A stretch of 20,855 bases of DNA from a virus. Below, in pieces: positions 8,030-13,901 of this stretch. The notes under the pieces are model-generated. The model was not told the DNA's origin, did no database searches, and worked only from the letters and a program-made list of their open reading frames with translations. The stretch's first letter is position 1, and each line of letters opens with the position of its first letter. The translations under genes were made by a program, and so were the position numbers. The DNA is taken from positions 1-20,855 of IMG/VR virus record IMGVR_UViG_3300022602_000497; one strand, given 5' to 3'.

Positions 8030-8599
8030 ATGGCAAATAAATTCACATATCAAATCTTGAGAGATACCACAACTGATGCAGTTATCAAACTAACTGGCAC
8101 TTTTGATGGAACATCTGGTCAAGAAGCAAACAATTCTAGAATTCAAGCAAACTCTTTGTTTGGTGCACTAGATGCAAATAACAATTTGTTGGTTACAGGT
8201 AATACTGCAAAATCATATTACGACTTACAAATTACTGGTGTGAAGGCAATCGTCAACTTTACAACGGCCGGTACTGGTGCAGTCGAAATGTTCTGGAACG
8301 GTGCTGGTGCAACTTCAGCTGCACAGTACGCAAACTCTGCAACTATCTTCCACATGAACGGTAATAGTGATTACGGTAACGGTGAACAACTACCTTCTAT
8401 TCTAAACAATTCTGGTAATACTGCTCTAGGTGCGGCAAGTGTTGGTAACGGTGACATTGGTTTCTATACTTCTGGTGCTGTTGCAAACTCTGCATACACA
8501 ATCTTTGTGGCAGTTCGTAAGAATAACGCTATGTACCAACGTGGTCAGTTCAACGATCCAGCAGCATTCAACTCTGGCGCATACAGAATAACACCATAA
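8030..8599 (+). CDS. Unassigned virion-type protein in the head cluster
   Basis: I cannot name this 189-residue protein. It begins with KFTYQILRDTTTDAVIKLTG, a strand pattern I associate with small structural proteins of aquatic phages, and is rich in Gly, Asn, Ala and Ser with few charges and no Cys. There is no signal peptide, membrane span or coiled coil. The predicted fold is mostly beta, with a conserved-looking end, RGQFNDPAAFNSGAYRITP. It sits 11 bases after the 67-like gene and 20 bases before protease 21, where T4 has gene 68; it does not resemble gp68, a small core protein. A head decoration or other capsid-associated protein is plausible. A weak AGGA (8019-8022) precedes the ATG. 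The gene is certainly real; its function is inferred from location only. Confidence 0.75.
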   Translation: MANKFTYQILRDTTTDAVIKLTGTFDGTSGQEANNSRIQANSLFGALDANNNLLVTGNTAKSYYDLQITGVKAIVNFTTAGTGAVEMFWNGAGATSAAQYANSATIFHMNGNSDYGNGEQLPSILNNSGNTALGAASVGNGDIGFYTSGAVANSAYTIFVAVRKNNAMYQRGQFNDPAAFNSGAYRITP

Positions 8600-8619
8600 T
8601 AATAAAAACAGGAAAGAAC

Positions 8620-9264
8620 ATGAAACTAATCAAAGAAGTTGTAGAGGATGTAAACTATCTTATCGAAGAAAAAGACGGTAAGAAAACTTTGTTTATTGAA
8701 GGTCCTTTCCTAGTTGCCGAAGCGGTAAATCGTAATGGTCGTAAGTATCTAAAAGAGACTATGCAAAAAGAAGTCGATAGATACCGCAACGAATATATCA
8801 ATAAAAATCGTGCTTTCGGTGAACTGGGACACCCAGATACACCAAGCATTAACCTAGACCGTGTGTCACATCTGAACGTTTCATTACGCCAAGAAGGTAC
8901 TGTTTGGGTAGGTAAAGCAAAAATTCTTGAAACACCAATGGGTAACATTGCAAGAAACCTTATCGAGGGTGGTGGCCAACTAGGCGTATCATCTCGTGGT
9001 ATGGGTTCTTTGAAATCTGTTAATGGTGTAAACATAGTTCAAGATGACTTTCATCTAGCCACAGCGGCAGATATTGTAGCAGACCCTTCTGCACCTGGTG
9101 CTTTTGTACAAGGTATTATGGAAGGCAAGGAATGGATGTTGGTAGACGGTGTATGGACTGAGATGCATTACGATCAAGCTAAGAAACAAATTCAACAAGC
9201 TTCTCGTAAAGATATCGAAGCAGTCAGTCTAATGATATTCGAGAACTTCCTCAAAAAACTTTAA
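8620..9264 (+). CDS. 21: Prohead maturation protease (gp21)
   Basis: This serine protease (MEROPS family S80/U9) is built into the prohead core and cleaves the scaffold and the capsid protein N-terminus during maturation. The 214-residue length equals that of T4 gp21 (212). The segment AFGELGHPDTPSINLDRVSH carries the predicted catalytic His71, and GQLGVSSRGMGSL carries the predicted nucleophile at Ser124 or Ser125. An acidic residue near DIVADPSAP (D152 or D155) may complete the triad. The ATG has AGGAAAG upstream. It lies between core and scaffold genes in the canonical T4 order. Family assignment is secure; the exact active-site residues are inferred by pattern. Confidence 0.95.
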   Translation: MKLIKEVVEDVNYLIEEKDGKKTLFIEGPFLVAEAVNRNGRKYLKETMQKEVDRYRNEYINKNRAFGELGHPDTPSINLDRVSHLNVSLRQEGTVWVGKAKILETPMGNIARNLIEGGGQLGVSSRGMGSLKSVNGVNIVQDDFHLATAADIVADPSAPGAFVQGIMEGKEWMLVDGVWTEMHYDQAKKQIQQASRKDIEAVSLMIFENFLKKL

Positions 9265-9265
9265 A

Positions 9266-9273
9266 TATAAATA
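9266..9273 (+). promoter_or_regulatory. Late promoter TATAAATA before gene 22
   Basis: A perfect match to the T4 late consensus, 2 bases after the gene 21 stop. A second overlapping core, TAAATA, occupies 9262-9267 and includes that stop. The scaffold ATG is 31 bases downstream, with AAGGAG at 9289-9294. Confidence 0.7.
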
Positions 9274-9304
9274 TCCAATATAGAAAACAAGGAGATTTTC
9301 AAAA

Positions 9305-10498
9305 ATGGGAAAACTAAATCTGTCTGAAGCCGCTCAAGCAATTTTGGGTGAAGGTTCAAAAGAAACATTTGACGCTAACATCGCTTCAAAAAAATCACAA
9401 CGTGGTGGCGAAAGAGCACCTAAAGGCGAAGTTGGTGCTAACAAGTTACCATCATCTACAGTTAGTGGTCAACAAGAAGTTGGAGAAATTGGTCAATCAC
9501 CAGAAGAAAAAGATGATGCATTGCCAAATTACACAAAAGGTACTCCATCTGCAACTCCACCAGGTGCAACTCCACCTGTAGGTTCAGAAAAAGATGGCGT
9601 TGGTATTACTAAACTAACAGGACCACAAGAAACTATGGGACGCCACGACTTAATCAATACTGCACAATCAAACGCAACAGATTACTCTGCAATCCGTGAC
9701 CGCATTGCTGGTAGATTAGCACCACAAATGATGCAAGCTAATCCAGGTGCAACATTTGCACAATACGGTGAAGATATGGAAGCATTGTTCTCTGGCGAAG
9801 CATTGACAGAAGAATTCAAAGACAAAGCATCTACACTATTCGAAGCAGCAGTTACTGCTAGAGTTACAGAATTGGTAGAGTCCGTAGAACAAGAATTGAT
9901 GGAACAATTCGAAGAAGCTGTAGAATCTTACAAAGAAGATTTGGCAACTAAGGTTGATGACTACCTAAACTACTTCACAGAAGAATGGTATAACGATAAC
10001 CAAATCGCAATCGAAAAAGGTTTACGTCAAGAAATCGTAGAAGAATTCATTACAGAATTACGTGACGTATTCATCAAACACCACATCGACATTCCAGAAG
10101 ACAAAGTGGATGTTGTAGAAGAATTGGTTGCTAAAGTAGAAGAACTTGAAGGCGCATTGAACGAAGAAATCGCTGCTTCTATCCAATTCAAGAAAGAACT
10201 AAACGAACACAAAAAATTCGAGGCTATCCACGCAGTATGTGAAGGCCTAAGTCAAACCCAAGTAGAAAAATTGAAATCACTCGCAGAGGGTGTGGAATTT
10301 ACTACTGAAGAAGAATTTGTTGGTAAACTAGAAACATTGATTGAATCTTATTTCAAGGCAGATGTTGTAGTTGCTGACGAGAATTCTTTGAATGAAGAAG
10401 TTGTAGTAGAAGATGAACCTACACAACAAAAGAAAACTAGCTATGATCCTATGATGGAACAATATGCTAAGACAATTTCACAAACCCTCAAAGGATAA
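9305..10498 (+). CDS. 22: Prohead core scaffold protein (gp22)
   Basis: gp22 is the main internal scaffold around which gp23 assembles; gp21 later degrades it. The 397-residue product is longer than T4 gp22 (269), mainly because of a flexible Gly/Pro/Ser-rich stretch at residues ~30-110. From ~155 it has the family core: DMEALFSGEALTEEFKDKA followed by a long acidic helical region (~170-345) with coiled-coil character. It ends in YDPMMEQYAKTISQTLKG, matching the conserved gp22 C-terminus. Strong AAGGAG and a perfect late promoter fit the high copy number needed. It lies between genes 21 and 23 as in T4. Confidence 0.92.
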   Translation: MGKLNLSEAAQAILGEGSKETFDANIASKKSQRGGERAPKGEVGANKLPSSTVSGQQEVGEIGQSPEEKDDALPNYTKGTPSATPPGATPPVGSEKDGVGITKLTGPQETMGRHDLINTAQSNATDYSAIRDRIAGRLAPQMMQANPGATFAQYGEDMEALFSGEALTEEFKDKASTLFEAAVTARVTELVESVEQELMEQFEEAVESYKEDLATKVDDYLNYFTEEWYNDNQIAIEKGLRQEIVEEFITELRDVFIKHHIDIPEDKVDVVEELVAKVEELEGALNEEIAASIQFKKELNEHKKFEAIHAVCEGLSQTQVEKLKSLAEGVEFTTEEEFVGKLETLIESYFKADVVVADENSLNEEVVVEDEPTQQKKTSYDPMMEQYAKTISQTLKG

Positions 10499-10501
10499 AT
10501 A
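10494..10501 (+). promoter_or_regulatory. Late promoter core GATAAATA overlapping the gene 22 stop
   Basis: Contains the scaffold stop codon (TAA, 10496-10498) and lies 40 bases before the major capsid ATG, which has AGGAG at 10528-10532. Confidence 0.6.
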
Positions 10502-10541
10502 AAATTTATCTAAACGATACTAATATAGGAGATAATAAACC

Positions 10542-11882
10542 ATGTATCTAACCGAACAACTTCAACAAAAATGGGCTCCAGTTTTGGACCACCCAGAATT
10601 AGAAGCGATCAAAGACCCATACAAGCGTGCAGTTACAACATTGGTTCTAGAAAACCAACAAACAGCGTTGAAACAAGATGCTCGTATGTTGAACGAAACA
10701 ATCTCTGACGGTGGTCCAACCAACGTTACAGGTGCTTCAGTTTCTAACTTCGACCCAATCTTGATTTCATTGGTTCGCCGTGCATTACCTAACTTGATTG
10801 CGTATGATGTTGCTGGTGTACAACCAATGACAGGACCAACAGGTTTGATCTTCGCAATGCGTGCTCGTTATGCTGACCAAGTATCTGGTGAAGCATTCTA
10901 CAACGAAGCAAACACAATCTTCTCTGGTGCATCATCTGCTCAAGGTACTTACAATAACTACGGTTTCAAAGGTACATACTTAACAGATACTGCAAACAGC
11001 GCAATCGCATCAGAAACTGCTAACGCATTTACAACTGGTATCGGTTTACAGACACGTGTTGCTGAATATTTGGGTTCAGACACAAACGCAGTATTCCAAC
11101 AAATGGCATTCTCAATCGAGAAAGTTACTGTTACTGCTCAATCACGTGCATTGAAAGCTGAATACTCACTAGAATTAGCACAAGACTTGAAAGCAATCCA
11201 TGGTTTGGATGCTGAAACAGAATTGTCAAACATTCTATCAACAGAAATTCTTGCTGAAATCAACCGTGAAGTTATCCGTACAATCTACGCTTCTGCTGTG
11301 TTAGGTGCTCAATACGGTACAACAACTGCTGGTTACTTTGACTTAGATACAGACTCTAACGGTCGTTGGTCTGTTGAACGTTTCAAAGGTTTGATTTTCC
11401 AAATCGAACGTGATGCTAACGTTATTGCAAAGCAAACTCGTAGAGGTAAAGGTAATGTATTGATCGTTTCTTCTGACGTTGCATCAGCAATGGCAATGGC
11501 AGGCGTTCTATCATACACACCAGCTCTATCTGCTGACCTACAAGTTGATGACACAGGCAATACATTTGCTGGTCTATTACATGGTCGTATCAAAGTGTAC
11601 ATCGATCCATACTATGGTGGTTACACATCTAACCAAGAGTTGGTAACAGTTGGTTATAAGGGTTCATCACCTTATGACGCTGGTATTTTCTACTGCCCAT
11701 ACGTACCGTTACAAATGGTTCGTGCAGTTGACCAGTTCACATTCCAACCTAAGATTGGTTTCAAGACACGTTACGGCATGGTTGCAAACCCATTTGCACA
11801 AGGCTTGAACGTTGGATCTGGTATCCTAAACGCACAATCAAACGTTTACTACCGTATCTTCGGTGTTAAGAACTTGATGTAA
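10542..11882 (+). CDS. 23: Major capsid protein (gp23)
   Basis: gp23 forms the HK97-fold shell of the head. The 446-residue product contains the most conserved gp23 block, ALKAEYSLELAQDLKAIHGL (~205-224), followed by the EINREVIRTIYASAV segment (~245-259), also NFDPILISLVRRALPNLIAY (~70-89) and VQPMTGPTGLIFAMRARY (~92-109). It is much shorter than T4 gp23 (521), as in exo-T-even phages. The first ~52 residues are helical and charged, fitting the cleaved delta domain; the LNE-T junction at residue 52 matches the gp21 cleavage rule (hydrophobic-x-Glu). A strong ribosome site, a late promoter and a downstream UUCG terminator make it a well-defined unit. No gp24-like vertex gene follows. Confidence 0.97.
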   Translation: MYLTEQLQQKWAPVLDHPELEAIKDPYKRAVTTLVLENQQTALKQDARMLNETISDGGPTNVTGASVSNFDPILISLVRRALPNLIAYDVAGVQPMTGPTGLIFAMRARYADQVSGEAFYNEANTIFSGASSAQGTYNNYGFKGTYLTDTANSAIASETANAFTTGIGLQTRVAEYLGSDTNAVFQQMAFSIEKVTVTAQSRALKAEYSLELAQDLKAIHGLDAETELSNILSTEILAEINREVIRTIYASAVLGAQYGTTTAGYFDLDTDSNGRWSVERFKGLIFQIERDANVIAKQTRRGKGNVLIVSSDVASAMAMAGVLSYTPALSADLQVDDTGNTFAGLLHGRIKVYIDPYYGGYTSNQELVTVGYKGSSPYDAGIFYCPYVPLQMVRAVDQFTFQPKIGFKTRYGMVANPFAQGLNVGSGILNAQSNVYYRIFGVKNLM

Positions 11883-11903
11883 TCTCCACTAAGAGAGGTA
11901 TTT

Positions 11904-11929
11904 AAAGGGACCTTCGGGTCCCTTTTTTT
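11904..11929 (+). terminator. Rho-independent terminator after gene 23
   Basis: A nine-base stem AAAGGGACC (11904-11912), loop TTCG (11913-11916) and GGTCCCTTT (11917-11925), running into seven T in all (11923-11929). A textbook strong terminator with a UUCG tetraloop. Confidence 0.95.
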
Positions 11930-11961
11930 ATGTCTGTAACATTGCCAAAACAATGCTTATG

Positions 11962-11969
11962 CCTAAATA
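11962..11969 (+). promoter_or_regulatory. Late promoter core CCTAAATA
   Basis: Shares the TAAATA core with the other late sites but has CC in place of TA. It lies between the gene 23 terminator and the Ala-rich gene, 27 bases before the ATG at 11997. The same CCTAAATA occurs before the next gene (12622). Confidence 0.5.
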
Positions 11970-11996
11970 ATAGAGTATGGTTGAAAGGAGTAAATC

Positions 11997-12572
11997 ATGT
12001 TTGAACATTTAACCCACATATTACAAAGGATGAAAATTATGTCAGATGATACAACAGTAGTAGCAAATACAGACCCAACAACAGTTGCAACAGCCGCAGT
12101 AGTTACAGCTGCACCAACTGCAACACCAGAAGAAACTCAAGCAGCTGTTCAATCAGTTGTGGCAACTTCTCCAGCAGCTGCTGATCCAGCGGCCGCAGCC
12201 GTAGTTACAACAGTAGTTACCGCACAAGCAGCTGCACCAGCAGTTACAGATCCAGCGGCAGCTGCAGTAGTTACAGCCGCAGTTGCAGCCGTAGCATCAG
12301 CACCAGCTGAAGTTGTTACAGATCCAGTTGCAATCACAGCCGCAGTTACTGAAGCAATTCAAGCAGTTCCAGCAGTTACAGACCCAGCAGCTGCAATCGA
12401 GGCATCTCATGCAGTAGCGGCAGTTGTAGCATCTGCAACATCTGCACCAGTTGATTCAGATACATTGAGCGACTTGACAGACGCTATTACAACTGATCCA
12501 GAAGAAGATGATAATACAGACGAAATCATTAGTTTGTTAGAACAAGCTCTTGATTTACTACGTAATCAGTAA
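11997..12572 (+). CDS. Ala/Val/Thr-rich repeat protein, probable virion component
   Basis: I do not recognise this family. The 191-residue protein is over a third Ala, with Val, Thr and Pro making up much of the rest. Residues ~60-150 consist of repeats of about 20-24 residues centred on (A)VTDPAAA followed by VVTAAV-like segments. There is no Cys, Trp or Tyr. The C-terminus changes to an acidic linker (DPEEDDNTDE) and an amphipathic helix, IISLLEQALDLLRNQ, that looks like an oligomerisation or docking element. Two starts are plausible: 11997 (AAAGGAG 6 bases upstream) and 12039 (AAAGGA upstream, giving MSDDTTV). The gene has its own late promoter core and UUCG terminator between the capsid and a tube-like gene. 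A head fibre or other capsid-surface protein is an inference from location and expression class. Confidence 0.75.
   Translation: MFEHLTHILQRMKIMSDDTTVVANTDPTTVATAAVVTAAPTATPEETQAAVQSVVATSPAAADPAAAAVVTTVVTAQAAAPAVTDPAAAAVVTAAVAAVASAPAEVVTDPVAITAAVTEAIQAVPAVTDPAAAIEASHAVAAVVASATSAPVDSDTLSDLTDAITTDPEEDDNTDEIISLLEQALDLLRNQ
12183..12440 (+). repeat. Tandem ~22-codon repeats in the Ala-rich gene
   Basis: The anchor gatccag (or gacccag) recurs at 12183, 12249, 12321 and 12381, that is every 66, 72 and 60 bases, the last three copies preceded by gttaca. Between anchors are gcagctgca and gtagttaca modules. The repeat matches at both DNA and protein level, suggesting recent duplication. Confidence 0.7.
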
Positions 12573-12590
12573 TCTTACTTGATTCATAGA

Positions 12591-12616
12591 AAGACACCTT
12601 CGGGTGTCTTTTTTTT
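12591..12616 (+). terminator. Rho-independent terminator after the Ala-rich gene
   Basis: Stem AAGACACC (12591-12598), loop TTCG (12599-12602), GGTGTCTT (12603-12610), then T-tract to 12616. Same architecture as the gene 23 terminator. Confidence 0.93.
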
Positions 12617-12621
12617 GGTCT

Positions 12622-12629
12622 CCTAAATA
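12622..12629 (+). promoter_or_regulatory. Late promoter core CCTAAATA before the tube-like gene
   Basis: Located six bases after the terminator T-tract and 18 bases before the ATG at 12648, with AAGGAG at 12637-12642 in between. Its position immediately after a strong terminator supports a functional promoter. Confidence 0.55.
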
Positions 12630-12647
12630 CTGAATAAGGAGAATTCA

Positions 12648-13172
12648 ATGTCAGCATTAGAAAGAACACCAGTCAATACTGGTTATCTACAACCCTCAAA
12701 GTTTCTGTTGACTTTCAGCAGAATACCAACCACACAGTATTTTTGTCAAACGGTAAATCTACCAGGACTATCTACTGGTAATGCCACATTGAATACTCCT
12801 TTTATTGATATACCAATTGCAGGCACAAAGATTGCATATAGTCCATTGAATATTACTTTTGCAGTTAATGGCGACCTGAAATCTTGGATGGATTTACATC
12901 AATGGATGCGTTCATTTGCGGCACCAACAGGGTTTACTGAAAGAAATAGATTGACACAACAACAATCTACAAGAAATACTTTACCAAATTATTCAGATGC
13001 CACTCTAACTGTATTGTCTAATCTAAACAATCCTATTGGTAATTTCTATTTTTATAATGCGTTCCCAATTTCTATTTCTGATATCGACTTTGATACCAAA
13101 GAAAATGCAGATACCATTATTGTTGGTAATGCATCTTTCATGTTTGAATATTACGATTACAAATCGGCATAA
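12648..13172 (+). CDS. Tail-tube-fold virion protein (gp19/gp54-like paralogue)
   Basis: The 174-residue product follows the layout of the tail tube protein at 5575 but is clearly diverged. Shared features in order are an N-terminal strand pair, KFLLTFSRIP (~18-27), then FCQTVNLPGLSTG (~32-44, compare MAKAAQLPGSTIG in gp19), SPLNITFAVNGDLKSWMDLH (~65-84), then WMRSF, and a C-terminal pair, NAFPISISDIDFDT and IVGNASFMFEYYDY. T4 has tube-fold proteins besides gp19, including the tube initiator gp54, and aquatic T4-like phages often carry an extra copy near the head genes. A tail-initiation, tail-completion or second-tube role is possible; I cannot decide which. It has a strong AAGGAG site and a late promoter core. 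Confidence 0.75.
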   Translation: MSALERTPVNTGYLQPSKFLLTFSRIPTTQYFCQTVNLPGLSTGNATLNTPFIDIPIAGTKIAYSPLNITFAVNGDLKSWMDLHQWMRSFAAPTGFTERNRLTQQQSTRNTLPNYSDATLTVLSNLNNPIGNFYFYNAFPISISDIDFDTKENADTIIVGNASFMFEYYDYKSA

Positions 13173-13186
13173 TTGTAATCTAGAGC

Positions 13187-13215
13187 TTGCCTTTCACTAT
13201 CATTCGTGATAGAAT
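13187..13215 (+). promoter_or_regulatory. Sigma-70-like promoter for the uvsY operon
   Basis: TTGCCT (13187-13192), a 17-base spacer, and TAGAAT (13210-13215). The predicted start is ~13222, giving a ~25-base leader before the uvsY ATG. No TAAATA core is present. It marks the switch from late structural genes to recombination genes. A hairpin with a UUCG-type loop overlaps the spacer and -10. Confidence 0.6.
13197..13212 (+). other. Perfect inverted repeat CTATCA-TTCG-TGATAG
   Basis: A six-base stem closed by a TTCG loop, inside the 13187-13215 promoter (spacer plus first bases of the -10). It could be a weak terminator for the upstream gene, since the two clear terminators nearby also have TTCG loops; but no T-tract follows, only a T-rich stretch. 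Alternatively it could be an operator. Both readings remain open. Confidence 0.55.
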
Positions 13216-13246
13216 GTATTACTTTTGACATATTACATTTTTTACT

Positions 13247-13681
13247 ATGGAAAATCTAGAACAAATACTGAAATTATGGAATGAGGATGTAGAGATAGAC
13301 CAGACAGAACCTGGTAAAGAACTTCTCAAGATCCCAAAACTACATAACAAATACCTGACCATTCTTACCAAGCATAAGATTGCAACTAAAAAAGCAAACT
13401 TTGATTACTTGCGTATGCGTAAGATAAAGACCGAATACTATACAGGTAAACTCTCACAAGAAGAACTAGAAGATTACGGATGGGAACCATTCCAATTCGT
13501 ATTGAAGTCTGACATGGGTGGTTATCTTGAAGCTGATCCGGATCTAATCAAACTATTAGAAAAGAAAATCTACCATGAAGAATGTGTTTCTGTTATTGAA
13601 TCCATTATGGGTGAACTAAAACAGAGAACATGGCAGTTGAGAGATTTTATTAATTGGGAGAAATTTATAGGTGGACAATAA
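13247..13681 (+). CDS. uvsY: UvsY recombination mediator
   Basis: UvsY loads the UvsX recombinase onto ssDNA coated with gp32 during recombination-dependent replication. The 144-residue length fits T4 UvsY (137). The N-terminal helix with the acidic DVEIDQTEPGKE is followed by the KLHNKYLTILTKHKIATKK segment (~31-49), corresponding to 'LYSKWLNKHSSIKKE' in T4. Then come LRMRKIKTEYYTGKLSQEEL (~55-74) and the LEADPDLIKLLEKK segment before a C-terminal helix. No Shine-Dalgarno site is visible before the ATG. It is followed by the DUF3820 gene with an 11-base overlap, then uvsW. uvsY also lies next to uvsW in T4, supporting the call. Confidence 0.92.
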   Translation: MENLEQILKLWNEDVEIDQTEPGKELLKIPKLHNKYLTILTKHKIATKKANFDYLRMRKIKTEYYTGKLSQEELEDYGWEPFQFVLKSDMGGYLEADPDLIKLLEKKIYHEECVSVIESIMGELKQRTWQLRDFINWEKFIGGQ

Positions 13682-13901
13682 AACTATTAAAAAACGAAAA
13701 AGTAAAATTCGTAAAAACCATAAAGATAGGCAAATTACTAAAATGCCTTTTGGAAAATATAAAGGTTTTTATTTTAAAGATGTTCCCACAGAGTATCTGG
13801 ATTGGGCAGCAAAACATTGGGTCGAACAAGAATTTAGACCCATATTAACATTAGTGGTTGAAGAAATTGAATATAGACATTTCGATAACAAAAAAGGATG
13901 A
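13671..13901 (+). CDS. DUF3820 family protein
   Basis: A 76-residue protein with a very basic N-terminus (KKRKSKIRKNHKDRQ) and a DUF3820-type core, MPFGKYKGFYFKDVPTEYLD (residues 25-44), where the consensus is MPFGKYKGxxxxDxPxxYLxW, followed by a C-terminal helix. Function unknown; members are frequent in T4-like phages near recombination genes. The start is GTG at 13671, inside the end of uvsY, with GGGAG 10 bases upstream. An in-frame ATG at 13743 would give just the core domain but has no ribosome site. It overlaps uvsW by 44 bases. Nucleic-acid binding is a guess from the basic tail. Confidence 0.75.
   Translation: MDNKTIKKRKSKIRKNHKDRQITKMPFGKYKGFYFKDVPTEYLDWAAKHWVEQEFRPILTLVVEEIEYRHFDNKKG

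Noticed and set aside
12149-12337. Minus-strand frame opposite the Ala-rich repeats
   Set aside because: It is a product of low-complexity repeat DNA read backwards; no start signals.
13225-13253. TTGACA before uvsY as a -35 box
   Set aside because: A 17-base spacer would put the -10 inside the gene and no TATAAT-like sequence is present there.
13654-13848. Frame beginning MGEIYRW over the uvsY/DUF3820 junction
   Set aside because: It overlaps both real genes in a third frame, and its sequence has no family pattern, unlike the DUF3820 frame.
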